From assembly GCF_008087085.1 (NCBI RefSeq), contig NZ_VIYJ01000001.1, positions 248,001 through 312,000 of the forward strand: DNA of 64,000 nt, in the 5' to 3' direction. The notes beneath the pieces were generated by a model, which saw only the letters and a program-made list of their open reading frames with translations, ran no database searches and had not been told where the DNA came from. The translations under genes were made by a program, and so were the position numbers. This stretch comes from Nocardioides rubriscoriae. Lineage in GTDB: Bacteria > Actinomycetota > Actinomycetes > Propionibacteriales > Nocardioidaceae. Of the stretch, positions 24,867 to 33,676 are shown one piece after another; the stretch's first letter is position 1, and each line of letters starts with the position of its first letter.

Positions 24867-25565
24867 ATGCGCATCGAGATCTGGTCCGACGTCGTGTGTC
24901 CGTGGTGCTACATCGGCAAGCGCCGGTTGGAGGAGGCCCTCGCCGGCTTCGAGCACCGTGACGAGGTCGAGGTCGTATGGCGCTCGTTCCAGCTCGACCC
25001 GTCGGCCCCCACCGAGCCGAGCGAGAACGTCGCCGAGGCGATCGGCCGCAAGTACGGCGGCGGCGCCGGGCAGGCCCGTCAGATGATGGCCCAGGTGCAG
25101 CAGGTCGCCGCGGAGGTGGGTCTCGACTTCACCCGCCACGCCGACGCGCTGCACCTCAGCACCGTCGACGCCCACCGGCTCCTGCACGCGGCCGGTGACC
25201 TGCGCGGCGAGCTCAAGGAGGCGCTGCTGCACGCCTACTTCGTCGAGGCCCGCAACGTCGCCGACCACGACGTCCTGGTCGAGGTCGCCGCCTCCATGGG
25301 GCTCGACCCCGACCGGGCGCGCGCGGTGCTCACGTCCGACGCCCACGCCGACGACGTCGCGGCCGACGTGGCCCAGGCGGCGGCGTACGGCGCCACCGGC
25401 GTCCCGTTCTTCGTCGTCGACGCCCGCTACGGCGTCAGCGGCGCCCAGCCCACGGAGGTCTTCAGCCGGCTGCTCGAGCAGGCGTGGGCCGAGCGCTCGC
25501 CGATCACGATGGTCTCGGCGGGCGGGACCGCCCCCGGGTGCGAGGGCGACGAGTGCGCGATCTGA
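24867..25565 (+). CDS. DsbA-family oxidoreductase (FrnE-like)
   Basis: 232 aa, ATG 24867. Thioredoxin-fold active site at the N-terminus, DVVCPWCYIGKRRLEEAL (CPWC), with the long helical insertion of the 2-hydroxychromene isomerase/FrnE group and a cis-proline loop TGVPFFVVD. There is no signal peptide, so it acts in the cytoplasm. Two further cysteines near the C-terminus (APGCEGDECAI) match the FrnE-type extra redox pair. Likely a disulfide isomerase/oxidoreductase in oxidative stress. Confidence 0.9.
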   Translation: MRIEIWSDVVCPWCYIGKRRLEEALAGFEHRDEVEVVWRSFQLDPSAPTEPSENVAEAIGRKYGGGAGQARQMMAQVQQVAAEVGLDFTRHADALHLSTVDAHRLLHAAGDLRGELKEALLHAYFVEARNVADHDVLVEVAASMGLDPDRARAVLTSDAHADDVAADVAQAAAYGATGVPFFVVDARYGVSGAQPTEVFSRLLEQAWAERSPITMVSAGGTAPGCEGDECAI

Positions 25566-25579
25566 CGTAGGTTCGGGGC

Positions 25580-27169
25580 ATGACGGCCGTCACACCCGAC
25601 ATCGCCACCGCTCGCCAGCACTCCCTCGGAGACCTGCCGCGCCGCACGGCGCAGCGGTTCCCCGACAAGCCCGCGATCATCGACGGCGACACCTCGTTCA
25701 CCTTCGCCGAGCTCGACGCGGTGGTCGACCGGGCCGCGGCCGCGATCGCCACCGCCGGGCTCGCGCCGGGCGACAAGCTGGCCCTGCTGTGCCACAACTC
25801 CTGGCAGTACGCCGTGCTCGTCTTCGCCACCGCCCGCGTCGGCGTGGTGCTGGTGCCGATCAACTTCATGCTCGGCGCCGACGAGGTCGCCTTCATCCTC
25901 GACCACAGCGAGGCTCGGGCCTTCGTGGTCGAGGACGCACTGCTCGACGTCGCCACCCGGGCGCTGGCCGGGCTCGACCTACCGACGCGGGCCGTGGTCC
26001 GGCTGGCCGGCGGCGACGTGCCCGACGGGTGGCTCGACGCGCAGACCTGGTTCGACCACGATGGCACGCCCCCGGCGGTGCTCGTGGGCGACGACGACCC
26101 GGTCCGGCTGATGTACACCTCGGGCACCGAGTCGCGCCCCAAGGGCGCGCTGCTCAGCAGCCGGTCGCTGATGTGGCAGTACGTCAGCTGCGCGCTCGAC
26201 GGCGACTACCGACCCGACGACGTCGAGCTCCACACGCTGCCGCTCTACCACTGCGCCCAGCTCGACGTGTTCCTCGGACCAGACGTCTGGCTCGGCACGA
26301 CCTCGGTGATCCTGCCCGGCCCCGACCCGGTCGCGATCCTGAGAGCGATCCAGGAGCACCGGGTCACCAAGTTCTTCGCCCCGCCCACGGTCTGGATCGG
26401 CCTGCTGCGCTCCCCCGCCTTCGACGACGCCGACCTGTCCTCGCTCGAGAAGGGCTACTACGGCGCCTCCCCGATGCCGGTGGAGGTGCTCAAGGAGATC
26501 CAGCAGCGGCTGCCCGACGTACGGCTGTGGAACTTCTACGGCCAGACCGAGATGTCCCCGCTCGCCACCGCGCTCGGCCCCGACGAGCAGCTCTCGCACG
26601 CCGGCTCCGCCGGCCGCGCCTCCCTCAACGTCGAGACCCGGATCGTCGACCCCGCCGGGTCCTCGGTCGACCCGCTGCCGGCCGGCGAGGTCGGCGAGAT
26701 CGTGCACCGTTCACCGCACGCGACCCTGGGCTACTTCAAGGACGAGGCCAAGACCGCCGAGGCCTTCGCCCACGGCTGGTTCCACTCCGGCGACCTCGGC
26801 TACCTCGACGAGGGCGGTCGCCTCTACGTCGTGGACCGCAAGAAGGACATGATCAAGACCGGTGGCGAGAACGTCGCCAGCCGTGAGGTCGAGGAGGCCG
26901 TCTACACGATGCCCGGCGTCGCCGAGGTCGCCGTCTTCGGCGTCAGCCACCCGCGCTGGGTCGAGGCCGTCGTCGCGGTGGTCGTGCCCAAGCCGGGGGC
27001 GGAGCTCGAGCCCGACGCCGTGATCGCCCACTCCCGCTCGGTGCTGGCCGGCTACAAGACGCCCAAGTACGTCGTGGTCACCGACGCGCTGCCCAAGAAC
27101 CCCAGCGGCAAGATCCTCAAGCGTCAGCTGCGTGACGAGCACGCGGCGATCGCGGCGTCCGACTCGTGA
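25580..27169 (+). CDS. Acyl-CoA synthetase (AMP-binding)
   Basis: 529 aa, ATG 25580, 14 bp after the DsbA-like gene. ANL-superfamily motifs: P-loop-like MYTSGTESRPKGAL, VTKFFAPPTVWIGLL, NFYGQTEMSP, GWFHSGDLGYLDEGG, KDMIKTGGENVASREVEE and the catalytic lysine motif PKNPSGKILKRQL. It activates a carboxylic acid to the acyl-AMP and then the CoA thioester. Chain length cannot be judged from sequence alone. Ends before a long palindrome. Confidence 0.92.
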   Translation: MTAVTPDIATARQHSLGDLPRRTAQRFPDKPAIIDGDTSFTFAELDAVVDRAAAAIATAGLAPGDKLALLCHNSWQYAVLVFATARVGVVLVPINFMLGADEVAFILDHSEARAFVVEDALLDVATRALAGLDLPTRAVVRLAGGDVPDGWLDAQTWFDHDGTPPAVLVGDDDPVRLMYTSGTESRPKGALLSSRSLMWQYVSCALDGDYRPDDVELHTLPLYHCAQLDVFLGPDVWLGTTSVILPGPDPVAILRAIQEHRVTKFFAPPTVWIGLLRSPAFDDADLSSLEKGYYGASPMPVEVLKEIQQRLPDVRLWNFYGQTEMSPLATALGPDEQLSHAGSAGRASLNVETRIVDPAGSSVDPLPAGEVGEIVHRSPHATLGYFKDEAKTAEAFAHGWFHSGDLGYLDEGGRLYVVDRKKDMIKTGGENVASREVEEAVYTMPGVAEVAVFGVSHPRWVEAVVAVVVPKPGAELEPDAVIAHSRSVLAGYKTPKYVVVTDALPKNPSGKILKRQLRDEHAAIAASDS

Positions 27170-27181
27170 GGCCAGCGCACG

Positions 27182-27251
27182 TGTCACTCACCGTGACGAC
27201 CACTTCCCCACCGGTCTACGGGTGGGGAAGTGGTCGTCACGGTGAGTGACA
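27182..27251. terminator. 31-bp perfect palindrome between convergent genes
   Basis: Arms 27182-27212 and 27221-27251 are exact reverse complements (left arm starts TGTCACTCACCGTGACGACC), with an 8-nt loop GGTCTACG. It sits 13 bp after the acyl-CoA synthetase stop and 18 bp after the convergent rhomboid stop, so it can terminate both. Perfect conservation over 31 bp is more than termination needs and suggests a mobile or repeated element. Confidence 0.75.
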
Positions 27252-27269
27252 TCGCGGTCGGCCGAACGG

Positions 27270-27854
27270 TCAGGCGACCGGGCGCGCGGGCCGCCCGCGC
27301 TCCGCGAGCAGGAACGCCGCCAGCCCACCGCCGACGGCGCCGAACAGGTGGCCCTGCCAGGAGATTCCGGGCTCGCCGGGCAGGACGCCGAGCAGCAGGC
27401 TGCCGTAGACGAGGAACAACGCGACGCCGAGCAGGACCTGCCCGGCGCTGCGGTTCCAGAAGCCGCGCAGGAGCAGGTAGACGAACCACCCGAAGATCAG
27501 CACCGAGGCGCCCAGGTGCACGGTGTCGGACGGCGCGACGAGCCAGAGCCCGACGCCGCCGACGAGCCAGATCAAGGCGGTCGCCTGCAGCCCCCGGACC
27601 AGGCCCGACACCAGCACGAGGAACAGCAGCACCAGTGTCGGGACCGTGTTGGCCTCCAGGTGCAGCCAGCCCCCGTGGAGCAGCGGTGCGAGCACGATGC
27701 CGAGCAGGCCCTCGTCGGTGCGCGGGTGGACGCCGTACTGGTCGAGGCGGTGGCCGACCAGGGCGTCGACGACCTCGATCAGCCACAGCAGGGCCACGAA
27801 ACCGACGGCGCCGATGCCGGCGGTCAGCCACGGGGAACGGCGCTCAGTCGACAT
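27270..27854 (-). CDS. Rhomboid-family intramembrane protease
   Basis: 194 aa, six-helix membrane protein. ATG 27854 overlaps the upstream GH6 stop; ATG 27866 is an alternative. The first helix is followed by the HGGWLHLEANTVPTLVL segment (rhomboid H-x3-N region). The serine helix is HLGASVLIFGW, so the canonical GxSG reads GASV: Ser kept, following Gly replaced by Val. The catalytic His is in SWQGHLFGAVGGG. Activity is plausible but the Ser loop is atypical. Same strand as the GH6 lipoprotein gene. Confidence 0.85.
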   Translation of the reverse strand: MSTERRSPWLTAGIGAVGFVALLWLIEVVDALVGHRLDQYGVHPRTDEGLLGIVLAPLLHGGWLHLEANTVPTLVLLFLVLVSGLVRGLQATALIWLVGGVGLWLVAPSDTVHLGASVLIFGWFVYLLLRGFWNRSAGQVLLGVALFLVYGSLLLGVLPGEPGISWQGHLFGAVGGGLAAFLLAERGRPARPVA

Positions 27855-29166
27855 CGGGGTCGACATAGGGCGAGCTGCGGACGATGGCCAGGGCCCGGTC
27901 GAGCTGGAACGGCGAGTTCTGCCGGTAGAGCCACGGCCGGCCGAACCAGAGGTAGGCGTCGACGGTCTCGCGCGCCAGGCGGCGTACGTCGTCGGGCAGG
28001 CCCCACCGGGCCGCGTCGACGTCGGTGGTCGGCGGGATGCCGAGCGAGACACAGGTGCGGGTGTCGGTACGACTGGCGCACGGGAAGGCGTTGTCGGGGT
28101 CGGGGCCGGTGTAGCGGCCGAACTCGAAGCCACGGCCGTTGCTGCTGGTGTTGATGACGACCTTCTTGCCGGGGATGCCACGACGGGCGAGCTCGGCGAC
28201 GATCTCGGCGCCGCGACGCACCTCGGCGTCGGTCGGCGAGTAGTGGGTGCTGTTGAGGGCGACGCCGCGCGCCTCCCGGACGCCGCCTCGCACCAGGAAG
28301 TCGACGGCGGCCGACGCGCCGCCCTGGCCGGCGGCGGCGGGCCAGTCCCCCGCCCCGCCGTCGATGTAGACGCTGGTGTGGGGCAGGCCGGCCAGCTTCG
28401 CGGTGGAGTAGGCGATCAGCTGCGACGGCAGCGTCGAGCCGCCCGGGGCGCAGAGGGCGAAGGGGCCGTCGGGCTGGACGATGACCGCGGCGTGAGCGTC
28501 ACCGATGGCGCGGGCGAACTCGTCGGTCCAGCGTCGGTACGACGCCTGCTCGGCGGCCGAGGGCAGGCGCCCGCAGGCCTCGTGCTCCCAGGGCTGCATC
28601 CGGAACATCGCCAGCTGCACCAGGGTCTCGGGGTCGCCGGCCTGGGTCACGGTGACGTAGTCGCGGACCCGGTCGTAGATCTCACCGTCGCTGATCCAGG
28701 CCCCGAACCACATCGCCTTGGGACGCAGCGCGATCTCGGCCAGGGCCTCGCGCGTGGCTCCGCTGGAGCGGACGTAGGGGTCCCAGGAGAACTCGCGCGA
28801 GCCCTGGTAGACGCCCATCGGACGACCCGCGAGCGGGTTGGCGGCCGCGCGAGCGGCGCGCCGGGCGCGCTGGCGCTCCAGCTCGTCGCGCAGCTCGACG
28901 GCGCGCTTGCGCTGCAGCCGCACCTGTCGCTGGGCCTTGACCTGGAGGTCGGAGAGCCCGGCGGCCTTCGAGGGTGCGGTCGTGGCGGGCGGGGCGGGCG
29001 TCCGGGTCGGCACGGGGGTGCGGTCGGGCAGGATCGTCCCCGCGTCAGCGGGCGGGTCCGCGACCTGCGCGGCCGGGTCGTCGGAGGCACTGCAGCCGCT
29101 CAGCAGCACGCCCGTCAGCACGGTCGCCACCGCGGTGACGGACAGGGACGACAACGGGAGACGCAC
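27844..29166 (-). CDS. GH6-family glycoside hydrolase lipoprotein
   Basis: 440 aa, GTG 29166. Lipobox VLLSGC (Cys25) after a short signal sequence, a Pro/Thr linker, a basic coiled segment (about 70-110), then a GH6 barrel: GVYQGSREFSWDPYV, KAMWFGAWIS, LVQLAMFRMQPWEHEAC, AAVIVQPDGPFAL (conserved Asp; family VEPD reads VQPD), SVYIDGGAGDWP and VALNSTHYSPT. GH6 enzymes are inverting cellulases/cellobiohydrolases. Several motif residues differ from classical ones, so the substrate may be another beta-1,4-glucan. It is membrane-anchored on the outer face. It overlaps the rhomboid gene and is 9 bp from the LLM gene. Confidence 0.85.
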   Translation of the reverse strand: MRLPLSSLSVTAVATVLTGVLLSGCSASDDPAAQVADPPADAGTILPDRTPVPTRTPAPPATTAPSKAAGLSDLQVKAQRQVRLQRKRAVELRDELERQRARRAARAAANPLAGRPMGVYQGSREFSWDPYVRSSGATREALAEIALRPKAMWFGAWISDGEIYDRVRDYVTVTQAGDPETLVQLAMFRMQPWEHEACGRLPSAAEQASYRRWTDEFARAIGDAHAAVIVQPDGPFALCAPGGSTLPSQLIAYSTAKLAGLPHTSVYIDGGAGDWPAAAGQGGASAAVDFLVRGGVREARGVALNSTHYSPTDAEVRRGAEIVAELARRGIPGKKVVINTSSNGRGFEFGRYTGPDPDNAFPCASRTDTRTCVSLGIPPTTDVDAARWGLPDDVRRLARETVDAYLWFGRPWLYRQNSPFQLDRALAIVRSSPYVDPDVD

Positions 29167-29175
29167 GGTCCCTGT

Positions 29176-30078
29176 CTACACGAGGTCGGCGACCCGGCGG
29201 ACCTGATCGACGTCGGAGCCGGTGGGGATCAGGTGCACCTCGTCGGCGCCGAGGTCCTCGAAGCGCCGCAGCACCTCGCGCAGCTGGGCCGGCGTCCCGG
29301 CGAACCCCGTCGTGGGCGCCATGGCGTCGACGAGGTCGGCGGGCAGCCAGTTCATGTAGTGACGCAGGTGGCGGTGGACCTGGGCCCGCGCGGTGCCCGC
29401 CGGGCCCGACGCCGGTTCGAGGGCGAACCAGAACGACGTCGTCAGTCGTGGTGAGGGGCGCCCGGCCTCGGCCCACGCGGTGCGGGCCAGGTCGAAGAGT
29501 CCGCCGACCGCGACCGGGTCGAGGTCGAGGGTGACGCCCGCGAGGCCGTCGGCCCAGGCGGCGGCGTGGCGGACCGTCCGGGGCCCCATCGTGCCGACCA
29601 GGAGCTCGGGTCCGCCGTCCTGCACCGGCGGGGGTCCGACGGGCCGCACCGCCTCGGTGACCCGTTCCCCGCGCCAGACGCGCCGCATCACCTCGACGCG
29701 CTCGGCCATGCCGCGCATGGTCTGGGTCGCGAGGTCGGCCCCGGCTGCACGGTAGTCCTCCTCGCGCCCGCCGACCCCGAACCCGACGGTCAGCCGTCCC
29801 CGCGCCAGCTGGTCACCGGTGGCCAGCGACTTGGCCAGCAGCACCGGGTCGTGCAGCTGCGGCACGATCACGGTCGTCACCAGCCGCACCCGCGAGGTCC
29901 ACGCCGCGACCGCCCCCAGCAGCGTGAGGGTCTCGGGGTTGTCGAAGGCCATCCGCTCGCCGAAGCACAGCGAGGCGAACGGGCCCTCGTCGGTCGCGCG
30001 CGCCCAGGCCTCGAGGGCCTCAGGTCCCCGGGCCCAGAGGTCAGGCTCCATCACCGGCAGGGTCATTCCGATCCGCAT
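29176..30078 (-). CDS. LLM-class flavin/F420-dependent oxidoreductase
   Basis: 300 aa, ATG 30078. Luciferase-like barrel: RIGMTLPVMEPDLW at the N-terminus, FASLCFGERMAFDNPETLTL, RVRLVTTVIVPQLHDPVLLA, GRLTVGFGVGGREEDYRAAG and VGTMGPRTVRHAAAWADG. It belongs to the same superfamily as the gene at 23692 but is not a close paralogue. Its stop is 9 bp from the GH6 start, so the order LLM - GH6 - rhomboid may be one transcript. Substrate unknown. Confidence 0.87.
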   Translation of the reverse strand: MRIGMTLPVMEPDLWARGPEALEAWARATDEGPFASLCFGERMAFDNPETLTLLGAVAAWTSRVRLVTTVIVPQLHDPVLLAKSLATGDQLARGRLTVGFGVGGREEDYRAAGADLATQTMRGMAERVEVMRRVWRGERVTEAVRPVGPPPVQDGGPELLVGTMGPRTVRHAAAWADGLAGVTLDLDPVAVGGLFDLARTAWAEAGRPSPRLTTSFWFALEPASGPAGTARAQVHRHLRHYMNWLPADLVDAMAPTTGFAGTPAQLREVLRRFEDLGADEVHLIPTGSDVDQVRRVADLV

Positions 30079-30106
30079 GCCCCCACTGTCCCAGGCCGGG
30101 ACCTCG

Positions 30107-30150
30107 ACCGGTGGTCGAGATGCGAGCGGAGCGAGCCTCGAGACCCCTCA
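30107..30150. repeat. Palindromic intergenic repeat copy
   Basis: ACCGGTGGTCGAGATGCGAG followed by CGGAGCGAGCCTCGAGACCC: same type as 24705-24748. It reaches the stop codon of the downstream protease gene (30148-30150). Confidence 0.7.
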
Positions 30151-32754
30151 GCGGATGGCGAAGCTCTTGGCGCTGACGGAGTAGAAGTAGTTGCCGGCCG
30201 CTTCGACCATGATCCGCGCGTTGTCGGTACGGATGCCCCCGGGCAGGGTGACGCGGGTGGCACCGTCGTTGAGGGTGCCGCCGGCCAGGGTGCGGCGGAA
30301 GGTGCGCCCGCCGTCGGTCGACAGCAGCACCTTGACCCGCTCGGAGAGCGCCCGGGTGCCGTTGACCTTCCAGCGGACCGGGATCGTCGACCCGGCCTGC
30401 AGGCGCAGGCCCTGGCGCCCCTGGGTCGTCACCCGGAACGGACCCGCGGTGGGCACGAGCCGCAGCGTGACCTCGCGGTACGCGACCCCGCCGCGGGCGT
30501 CACGCACCGTGAGCCGGAAGTGCAGGGCGCGCGGGGTGTCGCCCGGGGTGCCGAGGTAGCCCCGGGTGGGGAGGTACTCGCTGTAGCACTCGACGACCTT
30601 GGCCGAGGGCGGCACGTAGTCGCCGAGGTCGGCGGGCAGCCCGGCGACCTTGGGGCACGCACCGGTGCGGGCGTTGGTGTTGCCCCCGAGCACCTGGGCC
30701 AGGTCGGGGAAGTAGCGGGTGCCGCTGCGTCCGGCGACGTTGATGCCCGGCGCCGGGGACTCCAGCGAGTCGTCGGCACTGACGTCGGCGGCGGTGCCGA
30801 AGACGCGGAACAGCGGGCCGTAGATCTTCTTGTTGCTCACCAGGCCGGTGCCGGTGGATTCCAGGCCTCGGTCGGCCTGCTCCCACAGGTAGGTCAGCGG
30901 GTCGCCGTCGGGGTCGGTGGCGGTGCCGGTGAGCTTGAACGGCGTGCGGACCGGGATCTTGCGGGTGACGTTGACGCTGGTGACCCGCGGGGCCCGGTCG
31001 GTCGTGGTCACGGTGGCGGTGCCGCCGTTGTCGGCCGCGCCGCCCTTGGCGGTCTCACCGACGAAGGCGGTGGCCCCGCCGGTGCCGACGACGGTCAGGG
31101 GGTCGACGTCGGTGTGGGTGCCGGGGGCGTCGGGGGCGGCGGTGGGCGCGAAGATGACCTGGAAGCCGGTCGGCCCGGGCGCGGTCAGCGGCGCCGGGTA
31201 GGCGTCGTAGCTGGCGTAGGGGTCGTAGCCCCAGCCGGCGATGGTGACGTCCTGCCCGGTGGCGGTCTCGATCGCGCTCTCGAGGGTGGCGGCGTCGTAG
31301 GTGGCCGGGGTGAAGTCGACCGGAGCGCTGTCACCGAAGGACAGGCTGAACCCGGAGCCGGGACCGCCGAAGCCGCTGAGCGACACGGTCTGCACCTCCA
31401 CGACCGACGGGATCGGCCCGCCGGTGTAGGTGTTGACCTCGTCGAGGGTCTGCCAGGAGAAGTAGGGGTCGGTGTGGGCCTGCAGGTCGTCCTGCAGGCA
31501 GATGCCGGCGTAGGCCATCACCGAGGAGCCCGAGCCGGGCTCGACCGAGGTGCCGCCGTTGCGGTTGCCGCCGGAGCAGGCGTACTGGACGCCGTTGAAG
31601 GTGTGGTTGCCCGCGAACTGGTGGCCCATCTCGTGGGCGACGTAGTCGATGGCGAAGAAGTCGCCCTTGGGCTCGGGCAGGCCGGTGCAGCCGCCGCCCT
31701 TGTAGTCGGCGCCGACGACGCCGAGGTAGGCGACGCCGCCGCCGTTCTTGCCGAGCGCGATGTGGCCGATGTCGTAGTTGGCGGCGCCGATGACCTGGCC
31801 GAGGACCAGGCGGTTGCGGCCGAGCAGCTCGCCGCTGCAGAAGTCGAGGTCGCCGTAGTCCTGGCCGGGAGGGGCGTCGGGGTAGATGCTCGTGCGGTAA
31901 CAGGGCTCAGCACCGCACGGCCCGTCGGGACCGGTCGCCTTGGCGTCGGTGTCGAAGTTGAGCTTGTCGGTCTCGTTGATCAGCTGGAGCGTGATCGCGA
32001 GGTCCTCGCGGTAGATCTGGTTGACCCGGTTGATCAGGGTCGCCTTCTCGGCGAGCACGTTGGTGGTGCCGAAGTAGGCGGCGTAGGAGGGGTCGGAGGC
32101 CAGCGCCAGGCGGTAGCGCTTCTCGACGACGGTGCCGCCGACCTTCGCCGGCGCGACGGCGCCGCGCGTGGCCGCGCGGCGGACCTCGGGCGCCTCCTTC
32201 TCGGCGAACGCCTCCTCGGGCCGCGTGGTCGCGCTGCCGTAGAAGGACAGGTGGGTCGTGGTGCCGACGCGGTCGTAGGCGGGGTCGACGTACCAGGCAC
32301 CCTGGCCCTGGGGGCCGCGCACGGCGGCGTGGAAGCCCATCGGGGTCACGTCGAGCGCGATCGTCGTGGTCGGGTCGTCGACCGCGCGACCGGTGTAGGT
32401 GGCGATCTCGGGGTGGGCCGCGGCGAGCTCGGGGGCGAGCACGTCGCTGCGGGTCACCGCGAAGCGCTGGGTGCCGCCCGCCGGGGTCGGGACCGCGAGG
32501 TCGACGCCGCTGCCGGAGCCCTCGACCGGCGCGTCGGCGAGCTGGGCGCGCACCGCGCGCAGGTCGACGCGGGTCGCGGCGTAGCGCGTCGGCTGGACGC
32601 GGATCTTGTCGCCCGAGGGCTTGAACCCGGTGAGGGGTCGGAAGGCCGGGTCGGCGGCCGGCGCGGCTGACGACGGCGTCACCGCCGGCACCACGGCCGC
32701 GGCGAGGACGACGGCGACGGCTGCGGCGAGACGGGCACGGCGTGGGTGACGCAT
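30148..32754 (-). CDS. Large secreted reprolysin-like metalloprotease
   Basis: 868 aa, ATG 32754 after GAGGGAG. Signal peptide 1-31 (AAAVAVVLAAAVVPAVTPSSA). A propeptide-like region spans to about 200. A metzincin domain at about 205-470 has the zinc motif HEMGHQFAGNH (His374, Glu375, His378, His384) and a Met-turn VMAYAGIC. A non-catalytic insertion of beta-rich repeats follows (about 480-600), then an Ig/PKD-like segment (TGTATDPDGDPLTYLWEQAD, about 620-650), and a C-terminal beta domain (about 760-868) that lacks sorting motifs. M12B-type proteases of this layout degrade extracellular proteins. It is divergent from the reductase gene at 32937. Confidence 0.92.
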   Translation of the reverse strand: MRHPRRARLAAAVAVVLAAAVVPAVTPSSAAPAADPAFRPLTGFKPSGDKIRVQPTRYAATRVDLRAVRAQLADAPVEGSGSGVDLAVPTPAGGTQRFAVTRSDVLAPELAAAHPEIATYTGRAVDDPTTTIALDVTPMGFHAAVRGPQGQGAWYVDPAYDRVGTTTHLSFYGSATTRPEEAFAEKEAPEVRRAATRGAVAPAKVGGTVVEKRYRLALASDPSYAAYFGTTNVLAEKATLINRVNQIYREDLAITLQLINETDKLNFDTDAKATGPDGPCGAEPCYRTSIYPDAPPGQDYGDLDFCSGELLGRNRLVLGQVIGAANYDIGHIALGKNGGGVAYLGVVGADYKGGGCTGLPEPKGDFFAIDYVAHEMGHQFAGNHTFNGVQYACSGGNRNGGTSVEPGSGSSVMAYAGICLQDDLQAHTDPYFSWQTLDEVNTYTGGPIPSVVEVQTVSLSGFGGPGSGFSLSFGDSAPVDFTPATYDAATLESAIETATGQDVTIAGWGYDPYASYDAYPAPLTAPGPTGFQVIFAPTAAPDAPGTHTDVDPLTVVGTGGATAFVGETAKGGAADNGGTATVTTTDRAPRVTSVNVTRKIPVRTPFKLTGTATDPDGDPLTYLWEQADRGLESTGTGLVSNKKIYGPLFRVFGTAADVSADDSLESPAPGINVAGRSGTRYFPDLAQVLGGNTNARTGACPKVAGLPADLGDYVPPSAKVVECYSEYLPTRGYLGTPGDTPRALHFRLTVRDARGGVAYREVTLRLVPTAGPFRVTTQGRQGLRLQAGSTIPVRWKVNGTRALSERVKVLLSTDGGRTFRRTLAGGTLNDGATRVTLPGGIRTDNARIMVEAAGNYFYSVSAKSFAIR

Positions 32755-32840
32755 GGGGGAGCTCCCTCCGACCCGGACCGCTCGGCCGGGTGCGAGCACC
32801 ATAGGGCCAGGGACCGACAACCCACCATGGGGACGCCCCC

Positions 32841-32860
32841 GGAGATCTCCGGAGATCTCC
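32841..32860. promoter_or_regulatory. Two abutting 10-bp palindromes in a divergent promoter region
   Basis: GGAGATCTCC occurs twice in direct tandem (32841-32850 and 32851-32860); each copy is a perfect palindrome. It lies between the starts of the secreted protease (32754) and the reductase (32937), so it could be a dimeric-regulator operator for either. Confidence 0.5.
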
Positions 32861-32936
32861 GAAAAGTCCCGCCCGGGGTCCACCCGCACCGATCGGGTGA
32901 GCGCCCCGGCGACCGCGAGGCCCTAGGTTCGGTGCC

Positions 32937-33671
32937 GTGGAGATGATCTACGGCCCCGACCGGGGCGAGCTCGACGACGAGGCCGTGCTGGCGGCGTACC
33001 CGTGGCCGCAGGAGGGTCGGTGGGTGCGGGCGATGATGGTCACGACCCTCGACGGGGCCAGCGCCGGGCCCGACGGGCTCAGCGGGTCGATCTCCTCCGA
33101 GGTCGACAAGGCCGTCTTCAACGCCGTGCGCCGCCACGCCGACGCCGTGCTGGTCGGCGCCGGCACCATCCGGGCCGAGGGCTACGGCGCCATGAAGGCC
33201 AAGCCGGCCGACGCGGACGCCCGCGCGGCGCAGGGCCAGGCGCCGGCCCCGGTGATCGCGATCGTCAGCCCGTCGCTCGACCTTCCGTGGGACTCCGCGC
33301 TGTTCACCGACTCGACCGAGCCCCCGCTGGTCCTCACCGCCGCCGAGCCCGACGCCGACGCGCTGGACCGTGCCCGGCAGGCGCGCGCGACCCTCGTGCA
33401 CGCCGCGGGCGACGACCTGCCTCCGGACTTCGTCGTCGACACCCTGGTCTCGCGCGGCCTGCGCCGCATCGTGTGCGAGGGCGGCCCCCGCCTGCTCGAG
33501 GCCGTCACCCGCGCGGGCCTGGTCGACGAGGCCGACATCACCGTCTCGCCGTTGTTCGCCGGTCTCGCGCACGCCACGCGGACCGAGGGCCTCGAGAAGG
33601 TCGTCGGGTTCGGTCTCGAGCACGTGCTGACGGCCGAGGGCTTCCTCATGTGCCGCTACGTGAGGGGTTGA
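32937..33671 (+). CDS. RibD C-terminal-type pyrimidine/dihydrofolate reductase
   Basis: 244 aa, GTG 32937; a TAGGTT box ends 7 nt before it, so the transcript is probably leaderless. Stand-alone RibD_C/DHFR-like fold: WVRAMMVTTLDGASAGPDGLSG, ADAVLVGAGTIRAEGYG, APVIAIVSPSLDLPW, LRRIVCEGGPRLLEAVTRAGL and ADITVSPLFAG. It binds NADPH; the deaminase half of RibD is missing. A related reductase acts in riboflavin synthesis, but this subgroup's substrate is unsettled. The following gene is DHPS-like, 5 bp away. Confidence 0.88.
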   Translation: MEMIYGPDRGELDDEAVLAAYPWPQEGRWVRAMMVTTLDGASAGPDGLSGSISSEVDKAVFNAVRRHADAVLVGAGTIRAEGYGAMKAKPADADARAAQGQAPAPVIAIVSPSLDLPWDSALFTDSTEPPLVLTAAEPDADALDRARQARATLVHAAGDDLPPDFVVDTLVSRGLRRIVCEGGPRLLEAVTRAGLVDEADITVSPLFAGLAHATRTEGLEKVVGFGLEHVLTAEGFLMCRYVRG

Positions 33672-33676
33672 GCGTC

